From positions 1-31,298 of the IMG/VR virus record IMGVR_UViG_3300006926_002033: a stretch of DNA of 31,298 bases, one strand, 5' to 3'. A program made the position numbers and the translations under genes. The DNA is from a virus. This document shows positions 1-8,108 of the stretch, one piece after another (position 1 is the stretch's first letter; each line of letters starts with the position of its first letter). The notes under the pieces are model-generated. The model made no database searches. It was not told the DNA's origin and worked only from the letters and a program-made list of their open reading frames with translations.

Positions 1-8
1 ATATTAAA

Positions 9-956
9 GTGAAAAACGTTCTTATCACAACTTACCCGTTTGGTACTTTGAATAAATCGCCTATTGATATTTTAATGCAAATAGAATATTTGGGTTACAA
101 ATATTATTTAAATAAATTCAAAAGAAAGCTAACAGCCAAAGAGCATATTGAACAATTAAAAAAATATGATCCTGAAATTATTATAGCAGGTACTGAAAAA
201 TATTCAAATGATATTTTAAATAATTGTCCTTCACTTAAACTGATCTCTAGGGTTGGGATTGGATTAGATTCAATTGACTTAGCTGAGTGTAATAATCGCA
301 ATATACTTGTAACAAATACACCAGATGCTCCAACAAATGCTGTTGCAGAATTAACAATTGGACAAATTCTTTCTTTAATTAGGCGCACATGGATCGTTAA
401 TAATGAAGTAAAATCAGGTAAGTGGTCAAGATATATTGGTAAAGAACTCATAAATTGTCGTGTAGGCGTAATTGGTGTAGGAAGAATCGGCAAATCAGTT
501 ATAGAAAAGTTAAAAAGCCTACAACCAAAAGAAATTTTATATACAGACATTGATAGTGAAAAAAAATATTTTGACAATCATACATGGGCAAGTAAAAAAC
601 AAATTTTAGAAGAATGTGACATTATTACAATTCACATCCCCCTAAACTCAAATAATATTAATTACATTGGCAAGAAAGAGCTCAAATTGATTAAGACAGG
701 CGCAATGATAATCAATACTTCTCGTGGAGGTATAGTTAATGAAAATGACTTATACGACTGGTTGTCTAGTAATCCAGGTGCTTCTGCAGCAATAGACGTA
801 TTTGACAAAGAACCGTATGTAGGAAATCTTATAAATTTAGACAATATTTTACTAACTCCCCACTTAGGTAGCTGTTCATATAAATCTCGACATGATATGG
901 AAGTAGGCGCAGCAAAAAATGCCTTAAACTTTATTAGAAGAGAAATGAATGACTAA
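9..956 (+). CDS. D-2-hydroxyacid dehydrogenase, phosphoglycerate-dehydrogenase-like
   Basis: NAD-dependent oxidation or reduction of a 2-hydroxyacid/2-ketoacid; the substrate is unknown, but a sugar-acid or phosphorylated hydroxyacid intermediate of the adjoining sugar island is likely. Visible are the dinucleotide-binding G156-x-G158-x-x-G161, an acidic residue D180 that would hold the NAD ribose, and the family catalytic set R239 (in NTSRGG), E268 (in DVFDKEP) and H285 (in TPHLGS). The 315-residue length fits a PGDH-type enzyme without a C-terminal ACT domain. The start is GTG, 8 bases from the window edge; the frame is open to the edge, so an upstream start is possible, although the N-terminal KNVLITTYPFG looks like a natural beginning. 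The last 8 bases overlap the next gene, indicating translational coupling. Confidence 0.88.
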   Translation: MKNVLITTYPFGTLNKSPIDILMQIEYLGYKYYLNKFKRKLTAKEHIEQLKKYDPEIIIAGTEKYSNDILNNCPSLKLISRVGIGLDSIDLAECNNRNILVTNTPDAPTNAVAELTIGQILSLIRRTWIVNNEVKSGKWSRYIGKELINCRVGVIGVGRIGKSVIEKLKSLQPKEILYTDIDSEKKYFDNHTWASKKQILEECDIITIHIPLNSNNINYIGKKELKLIKTGAMIINTSRGGIVNENDLYDWLSSNPGASAAIDVFDKEPYVGNLINLDNILLTPHLGSCSYKSRHDMEVGAAKNALNFIRREMND

Positions 957-1941
957 TATAGGTATTATAGGCTTTGGAAAAATGGGCCAAATAAGATATG
1001 AAACACTCTGCAAAAGAAATGACACTAAGATAATTTCAATTTATGAAAAAGAATTAAACAACTTAGTACCGGATGAACTAAAATGTTCATCAGTAGAAGA
1101 AATTATAAATAATAAAAATATCGATGCAGTATTTATTTGCACACCTAATATTTTTAATAAAAAGTATTCAATACAGGCACTAGATTCAAATAAACATGTT
1201 TTTTGTGAAAAGCCACCTGCTTTTACAGCAAATGACGTAGAGGAAATTATTAAATGTGAAGAAAAGAATAACAAGAAGCTGATGTATGGATTTAATCATA
1301 GACATCATGAAAGCATTCTTCATATGAAAAAGCTGATAGACTCTGGTGAATTTGGAAAAATTTTGTGGCTCCGCGGCAGATATGGAAAAAGCGTAGATAG
1401 CGAGTTTTATAACAACTGGAGATCTAAAAAAGAGTTTTCTGGAGGAGGCATATTTTTAGATCAGGGCATTCATATGCTTGATTTATTTATATATCTTTCA
1501 GGAGAGTTTAATATTGTCAAGTCTTTGGTGTCTAATCTATATTGGAATTTAGACGTCGAAGACAATGTTTTTGCAATTTTTGAAAATACAAAAACAGGCG
1601 TAACAGCCTCGCTGCATTCAACAATGACGCAATGGCGACACTTATTTTCTCTTGAAGTTTTTCTAGAAAGAGGTCACATTACATTGAATGGGTTAGTTAC
1701 ACCAAGCGGCTCGTATGGAACAGAAGAACTATCAATTGCAGGAAATACGCTTGCGCCCTCAGCAAATTTAATAAAAAAAGAAGTAATCATATATAAAATT
1801 GACAATTCTTGGAAATATGAAATTGATCATTTTATAAATGCAATTAACTTTGATAAGAATATTGAAGTAGGCAATTCACACGATGCGCTAAAATTAATGA
1901 AAATGGTTGATAAGGTATATACACAAGGAGGCGTAAAATGA
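949..1941 (+). CDS. Gfo/Idh/MocA-family NAD(P)-dependent oxidoreductase
   Basis: Predicted to oxidise or reduce a hydroxyl of a sugar, inositol or nucleotide sugar using NAD(P). The N-terminal Rossmann fold carries G8-F-G10-K-M-G13. The family EKP motif is at residues 86-88 (CEKPPA), with the lysine as the usual catalytic residue. GGGIFLDQGIHMLD gives the D170-x3-H174 pair typical of the family. Length 330 is normal. The ATG overlaps the end of the preceding gene, and its TGA overlaps the ATG of the next gene in an ATGA arrangement. Family members act in inositol catabolism, aminocyclitol synthesis and UDP-sugar acid synthesis, so the substrate cannot be named from sequence. The neighbouring cyclase makes a cyclitol or heptose-derived substrate a reasonable guess. 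Confidence 0.9.
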   Translation: MTNIGIIGFGKMGQIRYETLCKRNDTKIISIYEKELNNLVPDELKCSSVEEIINNKNIDAVFICTPNIFNKKYSIQALDSNKHVFCEKPPAFTANDVEEIIKCEEKNNKKLMYGFNHRHHESILHMKKLIDSGEFGKILWLRGRYGKSVDSEFYNNWRSKKEFSGGGIFLDQGIHMLDLFIYLSGEFNIVKSLVSNLYWNLDVEDNVFAIFENTKTGVTASLHSTMTQWRHLFSLEVFLERGHITLNGLVTPSGSYGTEELSIAGNTLAPSANLIKKEVIIYKIDNSWKYEIDHFINAINFDKNIEVGNSHDALKLMKMVDKVYTQGGVK

Positions 1942-2528
1942 AAAATGATAAAAAATGGTTTGCAAGTCGTCTTAAAGAATATAATCATGCATTATCAATG
2001 AACGATAAAAAAATTATAGATAATTTAGCTGTATTTAAAAAAATAGTACTTGATGCAAGAGATAATAATAAAACAATTTATTTTGCTGGAAATGGAGCAA
2101 GTACAACAATTGCAAGCCACGCCGCTCTTGATTTTACAAACCAACTGGCAGTTAAATGTCATGCACTTAATGATCCAAACTTTATTACATGCTTTGCAAA
2201 TGACTTTGGATATGATGATTTTATGGCTCGCTCAATAAAATTATACGCTGAAAGTGATGATGTAATAGTTTTAATAAGCTCATCTGGCCAGTCTCAAAAT
2301 GTAATTAATGCAGCGAAAGTTGCAAAAGAAATGAAATGTAAAGTTGTAACATTATCTGGGTTTGATTATAACAATCCACTTCAAAAGCTTGGTGATATTA
2401 ATTTATGGCTCGATAGCAAGCAATACAATATAATTGAATGTATTCATATGTTCTGGCTGGTGATGGTATGTGATGTGATTGTTAACGAAGAAGCAGAGCT
2501 AATTGGTCTTCATGGTCGAAAATTATAA
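1938..2528 (+). CDS. SIS-domain sugar isomerase, GmhA-like (sedoheptulose 7-phosphate isomerase type)
   Basis: Closest in pattern to GmhA, which converts sedoheptulose 7-phosphate to heptose 7-phosphate. The 196-residue length matches GmhA. Phosphosugar-binding motifs are visible: GNGAS at 51-55 and SSSGQSQN at 114-121. GmhA metal or catalytic positions appear partly kept: H61 is present, the following acidic residue is D65 rather than the usual E, and the helix IIECIHMFW near 165-173 keeps H170. The substitutions mean activity on sedoheptulose 7-phosphate is likely but not certain; another ketose or aldose phosphate is possible. A strong AGGAGG at 1926-1931 precedes the ATG, which overlaps the upstream stop by 4 bases. 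Together with the cyclase at 3186 it points to a heptose or C7-cyclitol theme. Confidence 0.85.
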   Translation: MKNDKKWFASRLKEYNHALSMNDKKIIDNLAVFKKIVLDARDNNKTIYFAGNGASTTIASHAALDFTNQLAVKCHALNDPNFITCFANDFGYDDFMARSIKLYAESDDVIVLISSSGQSQNVINAAKVAKEMKCKVVTLSGFDYNNPLQKLGDINLWLDSKQYNIIECIHMFWLVMVCDVIVNEEAELIGLHGRKL

Positions 2529-2543
2529 CTTTAGGAAAGCTTC

Positions 2544-3185
2544 ATGAAAACAGTATTGATTACAGGCGGTTCCGGAGGAATAGCTTCCGGAATAGCAGGT
2601 GTACTAAAAGACTTAAATTTTAAAATTTTAATGCCAGGAAGAGAAGAGTTAAATGTAACTTCTACTGAGTCTATTCATGATTATTTTGAGTCACACGGTC
2701 CGTTTGATATTGTAATTAATAATGCAGGTGAAATCTATATTAGTGATATTAGTACGTCTGATACCTGGTTGTGGGAGAATGTTATTAATGTAAATCTTTT
2801 TGGAACATATAGGGTAATAAAGGAAGCTGTAAGACAAAAAAATGATGTTACAATAGTAAACATATCATCAATGTCAGCATATCAATACTTTAAAGGTTTT
2901 AGTGCATATGCAAGTTCAAAAGCAGGTATTGTTGCATTAACAAAATGTTTAGTTGCTGAAGGTGTCACAGCATATGTGATATGCCCGGGCAGCGTCGATA
3001 CAAAATTTAGACAAAAGCTCTTGATAAATGTCACAGCAGAAGAGAAAGAAGCACACCATATTTGTGATAAAGACATGCTAATGCCTACTGAGATTGGAGA
3101 AATTATTTATGACATACTCTGTGAAAAATATGAAGTAGGTAGCAGTATTTTAGTAAGAAAAAATGATATATTTGAGGTGAGGTAG
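2544..3185 (+). CDS. Short-chain dehydrogenase/reductase (SDR)
   Basis: Classical SDR fold for NAD(P)-dependent oxidation or reduction of a sugar or cyclitol hydroxyl. It shows the cofactor loop TGGSGGIASG (7-16), the structural NNAG (59-62), catalytic serine in NISSMS (around 108), and the active-site pair Y122-x3-K126 (YASSK). The post-catalytic segment CPGSVDT is also typical. At 213 residues it is shorter than the usual ~250, with a compact N-terminal half. An AGGA at 2533-2536 lies 7 bases before the ATG. The stop is immediately followed by the GTG of the cyclase gene with no gap, so the two are probably co-translated and act in the same pathway. The substrate cannot be assigned. Confidence 0.88.
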   Translation: MKTVLITGGSGGIASGIAGVLKDLNFKILMPGREELNVTSTESIHDYFESHGPFDIVINNAGEIYISDISTSDTWLWENVINVNLFGTYRVIKEAVRQKNDVTIVNISSMSAYQYFKGFSAYASSKAGIVALTKCLVAEGVTAYVICPGSVDTKFRQKLLINVTAEEKEAHHICDKDMLMPTEIGEIIYDILCEKYEVGSSILVRKNDIFEVR

Positions 3186-4289
3186 GTGCATAAATTCTCA
3201 ATAGAACATGTCGATTTTAAGTTTTCAAATGACGACATTTTACATAACTTTGTAGTTAAGTCAAAGCTTAAGGACTATGATGTGAGAATTGTTGATGAAA
3301 GCATTCTAGACACTGTGGCTAGCGTGTACAGCGATGGAAATATTGTATTGTTAGACAGCATGGTGTACAGCCTATATTTCGACCAGATCAACGCAAAGAT
3401 CCCGCCTTCTGACATATTTTTAGTAGATGCATTTGAAGAGAAAAAAACAATAGAGACAGCACTTAAAGTTATTGAGTTTTTAAATTATAAAGAATTTCAT
3501 AAGAAGAATAATCTTTTAGTTATCGGCGGTGGGATCACGCAGGATATTGGCTCTTTTGTTGCAGCGTGTTTTAAGCGTGGTCTCAGTTGGACTTTTTTAC
3601 CGACAACACTGTTGGCTCAATGTGATAGCTGCATAGGTTCGAAATCAGGATTAAATTATGAGGGCATAAAGAATCAGATAGGATTATTTTCACCGCCGGA
3701 CCTGATTGTTATAAACACAAATTTTTTACCAACGCTGACAGATGAAGAAGTAAAGTCAGGACTCGGTGAAATACTGAAAGTGTATCTTATGGCAGGCTCA
3801 AGTTTTTTTAATTTTTATGATAATCATGTTACGGAAGGTGAAATAAACGACTTTAGTATCTGGCCAAAATTAATAATGAACAGTCTAGTTATAAAGAAAC
3901 AGATCATCGAATTTGACGAGCTAGAACACGATACACGTCGCTCGCTAAATTATGGCCACACAGTTGGGCATGCTGTTGAAACTTTGTCTGACTACAAGAT
4001 CCCGCACGGACAAGCAGTAGCACTTGGGATCTACGCGTCTAATGAAATCAATAATACAAATACAGATAAAATGAAAAGCCAGCTGTTATCGTTGATATCA
4101 AATAAAGAAGTGCTTAAAAGTATTGATTATCACTATATGAAAAGAGTTTTAATTAGTGATAAAAAGTCAGTTGATTCACATGTGATGATGGTTTTTGTAG
4201 ATCCTGCGATCGGAGAATCAAGGCTAGAGTACATCGATGTAGACATTCTGATATCGAAGATAAAAAAAGTAATCAGCGAGTTATACTAA
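3186..4289 (+). CDS. Dehydroquinate-synthase-like sugar phosphate cyclase
   Basis: Member of the dehydroquinate synthase fold, NAD- and metal-dependent enzymes that close phosphorylated ketoses into carbocycles. The nucleotide-binding GGGITQDIG lies at 114-122, the substrate segment FLPTTLLAQCDSCIGSKSGL spans about 137-156, and likely metal ligands are E195 (GLGEILK), H258 (YGHTVGHAVE) and H274 (IPHGQAVALG). The 367-residue length is normal. The family includes dehydroquinate synthase, 2-deoxy-scyllo-inosose synthase and the sedoheptulose-7-phosphate cyclases such as 2-epi-5-epi-valiolone synthase. The adjoining GmhA-like isomerase and the absence of any other shikimate gene argue mildly for a secondary sugar cyclase rather than an aromatic-pathway enzyme. 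GTG start, with GAGG and AGG just upstream; the TAA overlaps the next ATG by one base. Confidence 0.87.
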   Translation: MHKFSIEHVDFKFSNDDILHNFVVKSKLKDYDVRIVDESILDTVASVYSDGNIVLLDSMVYSLYFDQINAKIPPSDIFLVDAFEEKKTIETALKVIEFLNYKEFHKKNNLLVIGGGITQDIGSFVAACFKRGLSWTFLPTTLLAQCDSCIGSKSGLNYEGIKNQIGLFSPPDLIVINTNFLPTLTDEEVKSGLGEILKVYLMAGSSFFNFYDNHVTEGEINDFSIWPKLIMNSLVIKKQIIEFDELEHDTRRSLNYGHTVGHAVETLSDYKIPHGQAVALGIYASNEINNTNTDKMKSQLLSLISNKEVLKSIDYHYMKRVLISDKKSVDSHVMMVFVDPAIGESRLEYIDVDILISKIKKVISELY

Positions 4290-5002
4290 TGATAGTTGCA
4301 ATTCAGACAGCGAGAAAGGGAAGCAAGACAGTTGTTGATAAGAACATATCAGATGTCAATGGAAAGCCGCTGTTTCTTCATTCTATTGACATAGTAAATG
4401 AATCAAGACTCATTGATCATGTGTTTGTTAGCACAGATTGCCCTGTAATCAAATCATGCTCAAAAGATGGAAAATTTTGTGTGATAGACAGACCTGAGTA
4501 TCTTGCAGGAGATAAAAGCTCGCATCATGAAACAATGATACACGCAATATTGGCAGCAGAGATAGTACTGCGTGAAAAAATTGATCTCATCGTTTTCTTA
4601 TTAGGAAACACAATTTGTGCACCGTCAGAAGATGTAGATATGTGCATACAGGATATGATAAATAATAAAAAAATTGACTCAATACAGTCTGTTTCTAAGT
4701 TCAATATGTTCAATCCATATAGAGCCTACACAATCAGCCCATCAGGAAATTTAATAAACTTCATTGACTCTTCAAACATAGAAGCTGCAAATGATAAAAA
4801 TAGCGCAGGCGATGTCTGGTTTAACAATGGATCGTTTTTTATTTGTAGAAGAGACACGGTAATATTGAAGAAAGGTTTGAGTCCTTTCCCATGGTTGGGC
4901 CATAATATCAAGCCCTTCAAAGAAGATACGAAAATGGAAGTCGATGCACAGTGGCAACTTAATTGGCTAAGAAACAGTTTTATGGAAAAAAATGAAAAAT
5001 AA
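4289..5002 (+). CDS. Divergent CMP-sugar synthetase (acylneuraminate cytidylyltransferase-like)
   Basis: Belongs to the NeuA/KdsB-type cytidylyltransferases, which activate sugar acids with CTP. The N-terminal nucleotide loop is altered: IQTARKGSKTVVDKN (5-19) replaces the usual PARGGSKG...KN, keeping AR, GSK and KN but losing the P and the double glycine. Further family-like blocks are NGKPLFLHSID, the STD of VFVSTDCP, and LLGNT where QATSP would be expected. Compared with the canonical paralogue at 6610, the pyrimidine-binding region is clearly modified, so the substrate or even the nucleotide may differ. It starts at an ATG overlapping the cyclase stop (TAATG), suggesting it activates the product of that cyclase. 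Size (237) is normal. Confidence 0.78.
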   Translation: MIVAIQTARKGSKTVVDKNISDVNGKPLFLHSIDIVNESRLIDHVFVSTDCPVIKSCSKDGKFCVIDRPEYLAGDKSSHHETMIHAILAAEIVLREKIDLIVFLLGNTICAPSEDVDMCIQDMINNKKIDSIQSVSKFNMFNPYRAYTISPSGNLINFIDSSNIEAANDKNSAGDVWFNNGSFFICRRDTVILKKGLSPFPWLGHNIKPFKEDTKMEVDAQWQLNWLRNSFMEKNEK

Positions 5003-6593
5003 AAATGAACTAAGGGTGCTATCAGAGAAGATAAACTCATTACCGAACTGGGACAGATGGAATAATTACAAGGATATCTACGACACTAGCAAGATAACAG
5101 AATCTTTTTTAGAGTCAATTCTTTTTCAGTCAGAAGAAGAAAGTGTGCTTGATTTCGGTGCAGGCTTTGCTTTGAATTCGTTCTATGCTAAAAAGTCAGG
5201 CTTGAAAATAGATGCACTGGATATTGATACAGAAGAAGTTAGAAAGACATTTAAAGAAGTTCACAAGATATTAGATCTAGAAACAGATCTTTATGATGGC
5301 ATCAATGTTCCGTATGAAGATGAGTCATACGATAAGATAATTTTCAAGGCATCAATTACAAAATTTATAAGCACAAATACTTTAGATATTTTTGATGAGC
5401 TTGTAAGAATATCTAAGCCTGGTGCTACATGGTATATTGCACCTCCGTACATGTATCCAAGATTTATAGCTGCCGTGACAAAAGCAGCCGGCAAAGCGCT
5501 ACTAAGTAATTTAAGCGTAGACAGCACTATCAATTCTGTTTATGGAGAAGTTTTAAAAAAGAATATATCAATTGTAGTGTGGGACTGGACAAAAAGATCA
5601 ACATTTGCAATATGGACCCGTGACGACATCGTATCTGACATAGGCTGGACTCCAACTGCTGCGTTTGAAAGAGAATCGCTGACAACTTGTTTTAAGTATG
5701 ATATACCTAGCGCGACGTCATTTGTTCCTGTTCACGGTGTACACCTGTTATATCGAGATTTATTTGATGCCATTATGTCACTCGCACCAGCTTTAGGAGT
5801 AGAGCAAGAAAAAGCGAACCAACTCGGCCACGCTTTCAAAGTATTTGTGAAAGAGAATCTTGACAAGATCAATGAAACACCTGAAGTAGCGAATACAAAA
5901 AAATTATCGATAATTCCTAACGGCCAGTGTGGCCTCTCTGTCAAAGACAATAAGACATACATCGTTGCACGTGGTGCTTCAGCATCTCAAATACCCAACC
6001 TTGAATTAGTAGCTGCACCTGATGAGTGTGTGATATACGTGAATGACTGGAAGGAAGAGCTAACGACTTATGATTTTTCAAGATTCTCTGAAAAGAGTCT
6101 TAATATACATTTTTTAAATAGAGGCATTAGTTTAAATAAGCTTAAAACTAGGCAGTATTTTGATAAAAAGTTTAATTTACTTCAGCTAAATTGTGAATTT
6201 TCAGAACAGGACCATGCGGCCATCTCAGAACTGTATAAAGAGGCAGCAGACAATAGCATTAATCTTGCTTGGCTGCCACATGACATAATAACTACCCCTG
6301 TTAAAACAGCTGGATTACATGCTGTATTCTATGCAGTTAAAATCTTAAAAAGAAAAGAAATTGAGATATTTGGTCTAGATTTTTTTGAGTGCAATTATAT
6401 GACAAAGCATGTTGTGACGGGAAAACCTGAACCAAGAGAGTACCAGCCTGCCAAAGGAAAGATTGCTAAGGGCCAGTTTCTTGATCTAGTTAAGAGCAAT
6501 CCAGGTGTTAAGTTTACAATCAATACTTTTGCAAAGTTTGATGAAAAAGAACTTAAAAATATTAAAAACTTAACAGTTAACCATTTAAAATAG
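4992..6593 (+). CDS. Methyltransferase fused to a sialyltransferase-like glycosyltransferase domain
   Basis: Two-domain protein of 533 residues. The N-terminal half is a class I SAM-dependent methyltransferase: motif I VLDFGAGFA (52-60), acidic loop DALDID (74-79), and a post-motif region around ISKPGATWYIAPP (140-152). The C-terminal half (about 303-533) resembles the GT29/GT42 or DUF115-like sialyltransferase fold: YIVARGASASQIPN (323-336) in the place of the nucleotide-binding GNGPS loop, then TPVKTAGLHAVFYAVKI (435-451) and IEIFGLDFF (457-465), which match the usual glycine-rich helix and GxDFY strand. It starts 11 bases inside the preceding cytidylyltransferase and lies between two CMP-sugar synthetases, fitting transfer from a CMP-sugar donor, perhaps with methylation of the sugar or acceptor. 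The methyltransferase call is firm; the glycosyltransferase call is pattern-based. Confidence 0.72.
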   Translation: MKNKNELRVLSEKINSLPNWDRWNNYKDIYDTSKITESFLESILFQSEEESVLDFGAGFALNSFYAKKSGLKIDALDIDTEEVRKTFKEVHKILDLETDLYDGINVPYEDESYDKIIFKASITKFISTNTLDIFDELVRISKPGATWYIAPPYMYPRFIAAVTKAAGKALLSNLSVDSTINSVYGEVLKKNISIVVWDWTKRSTFAIWTRDDIVSDIGWTPTAAFERESLTTCFKYDIPSATSFVPVHGVHLLYRDLFDAIMSLAPALGVEQEKANQLGHAFKVFVKENLDKINETPEVANTKKLSIIPNGQCGLSVKDNKTYIVARGASASQIPNLELVAAPDECVIYVNDWKEELTTYDFSRFSEKSLNIHFLNRGISLNKLKTRQYFDKKFNLLQLNCEFSEQDHAAISELYKEAADNSINLAWLPHDIITTPVKTAGLHAVFYAVKILKRKEIEIFGLDFFECNYMTKHVVTGKPEPREYQPAKGKIAKGQFLDLVKSNPGVKFTINTFAKFDEKELKNIKNLTVNHLK

Positions 6594-6609
6594 ATAAAAT
6601 AGGTGATCA

Positions 6610-7260
6610 ATGAAAATTTTTGCCGTAATACCTGCAAGAGGTGGGAGTAAGGGTGTTCTTAAGAAAAACCTTTATCCGCTTAATGGAAAGCCCTTACTAC
6701 ATTACAGCATCAACGCCGCGCTTTCATGCCCGCTTATTGATGCCGTATACATCTCATCAGATGATAATGAAATTCTAGACTACGCAGAAGATGAGGGTGC
6801 TCGCACAATAAAAAGACCCACGGAAATATCAACTGATACATCAACTTCTGAGTCTGCATTATTACATTTTGCTGAAAATGTAGAATTTGATCATCTGATA
6901 TTCTTACAGGCAACTTCTCCTTTGATGACACCTGAGCTACTAGAGGCAGCGCTAAGTGTTTATATTAGAGGCAAGTATGATTCTGTAGTCTCTGTATTTG
7001 AAGATCATGGATTCTGGTGGTACTATGATGACCCGCTGTATAATCCGATGAATAGGCACATGAGACAGGAAAATGCAAATAAGCGATACAAAGAGTCTGG
7101 AATGTTTTACATAACTTCTAAAAAAGCACTGCTGGAATCAAAATGTCGATTTTCAGGTAAGAGTCATTCATTTGTACATTCAAGAATAGTGGGATATGAT
7201 ATAGATGATTTAGATGACTTTAAGATAGTCGAAGCAATTATGGAGAAATTAAATGTTTAA
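6610..7260 (+). CDS. neuA: CMP-nonulosonate synthetase (acylneuraminate cytidylyltransferase)
   Basis: Activates a sialic-acid-like sugar with CTP to give CMP-nonulosonate. All hallmark blocks are present: VIPARGGSKGVLKKN (6-20), NGKPLLHYSI, YISSDD, RPTEIS, the FLQATSPL block and a C-terminal YDIDDLDDF with metal-binding acidic residues. The 216-residue length fits the compact bacterial enzymes. An AGGTGA precedes the ATG. The last 8 bases overlap the neuB-like gene, and NeuA/NeuB adjacency is the classic arrangement of sialic, legionaminic and pseudaminic acid loci. Which nonulosonate is activated cannot be read from sequence. Compare the divergent paralogue at 4289. Confidence 0.9.
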   Translation: MKIFAVIPARGGSKGVLKKNLYPLNGKPLLHYSINAALSCPLIDAVYISSDDNEILDYAEDEGARTIKRPTEISTDTSTSESALLHFAENVEFDHLIFLQATSPLMTPELLEAALSVYIRGKYDSVVSVFEDHGFWWYYDDPLYNPMNRHMRQENANKRYKESGMFYITSKKALLESKCRFSGKSHSFVHSRIVGYDIDDLDDFKIVEAIMEKLNV

Positions 7261-8104
7261 CCCTTACGAGAATAGTGAGCTACCTTTTATCATTGCAGAA
7301 GTTGGCATCAATCACAATGGTTGTTTAACAACAGCAAAGAAATTAATTGATGTAGCAGCGCAGTCAGGTGCAAATGCTGTTAAATTTCAGAAAAGAACTG
7401 TTGATGTAGTGTACACTCAAGAGTACTTAGCAGGTCATAGGGAGAGCCCATGGGGAACTACGCAGCGCGATCAGAAAGAAGGATTAGAGTTTGGTCATTC
7501 TGAGTACAAAGAGATTGATGAGCACTGTCTTAAAGCAGGGATCATATGGACAGCGTCCGCATGGGATATTAATAGTCAGCGCTTCTTAAGAGAGTTTAAT
7601 GTGCCTTTTAATAAGATAGCATCAGCAATGATAACAAATATACCCTTTCTCGATGCAGTCGCCTCAGAAAGAAAGCATACTTTTATTTCAACTGGAATGA
7701 CAGAGTATGAAGATGTTGATACTGCTGTATCAGTTTTTGAGGGCTATAATTGTCCATTTACTCTTTTCCACACAGTGTCAACTTATCCTTGCGAGCTAGA
7801 GGATTGTAACATTAGTATGGTCACTAGTCTTATTGATAAATATGAATGCCCGGTAGGCTATAGCGGCCATGAAAAGGGAATTTTGCCATCTGTGCTTGCT
7901 GTTTCTCTCGGCGCTGTTGCAATTGAGAGACATATCACACTTGACAGGACAATGTACGGTTCAGATCAGTCTGCTTCGTTAGAGCCATATGGTTTTAAGC
8001 GACTCATTAGGGACTGTAAGAATGCCAAGACTATTCTGGGTGACGGTGAAAAAAGATTTATAGATGAAGAAAGAGTTATAGCTGATAAGCTAAGATATTT
8101 TTAG
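7253..8104 (+). CDS. neuB: N-acetylneuraminate synthase-like enzyme, short form without SAF domain
   Basis: Condenses phosphoenolpyruvate with an N-acyl sugar (ManNAc-like) to form a nonulosonic acid. TIM-barrel motifs are clear: IAEVGINHNG (14-23), VKFQK (43-47), STGMTEYED, the GYSGHEKG block and IERHITLDR followed by GSDQSASLEP. The protein ends at ADKLRYF, exactly where the C-terminal antifreeze-like SAF domain of ~345-residue NeuB enzymes would begin, so at 283 residues it is the barrel only. I know of a SAF-less subfamily with the same GSDQ-ASLEP signature, so this need not be a broken gene. GGAG at 7242-7245 precedes the ATG. No NeuC-type epimerase/hydrolase is seen in this window, so the precursor must come from elsewhere in the phage or from the host. 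Confidence 0.9.
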   Translation: MFNPYENSELPFIIAEVGINHNGCLTTAKKLIDVAAQSGANAVKFQKRTVDVVYTQEYLAGHRESPWGTTQRDQKEGLEFGHSEYKEIDEHCLKAGIIWTASAWDINSQRFLREFNVPFNKIASAMITNIPFLDAVASERKHTFISTGMTEYEDVDTAVSVFEGYNCPFTLFHTVSTYPCELEDCNISMVTSLIDKYECPVGYSGHEKGILPSVLAVSLGAVAIERHITLDRTMYGSDQSASLEPYGFKRLIRDCKNAKTILGDGEKRFIDEERVIADKLRYF

Positions 8105-8108
8105 TAAT

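Noticed and set aside
1104-1111. TATAAATA on the + strand inside the Gfo/Idh gene
   Set aside because: It sits in coding sequence of very high A/T content, far from a gene start; likely chance.
3186-4289. Host-derived shikimate gene (true dehydroquinate synthase) as an auxiliary metabolic gene
   Set aside because: Not excluded, but all neighbours are sugar-nucleotide genes and no other aromatic-pathway gene is present, so the secondary sugar cyclase reading is preferred.
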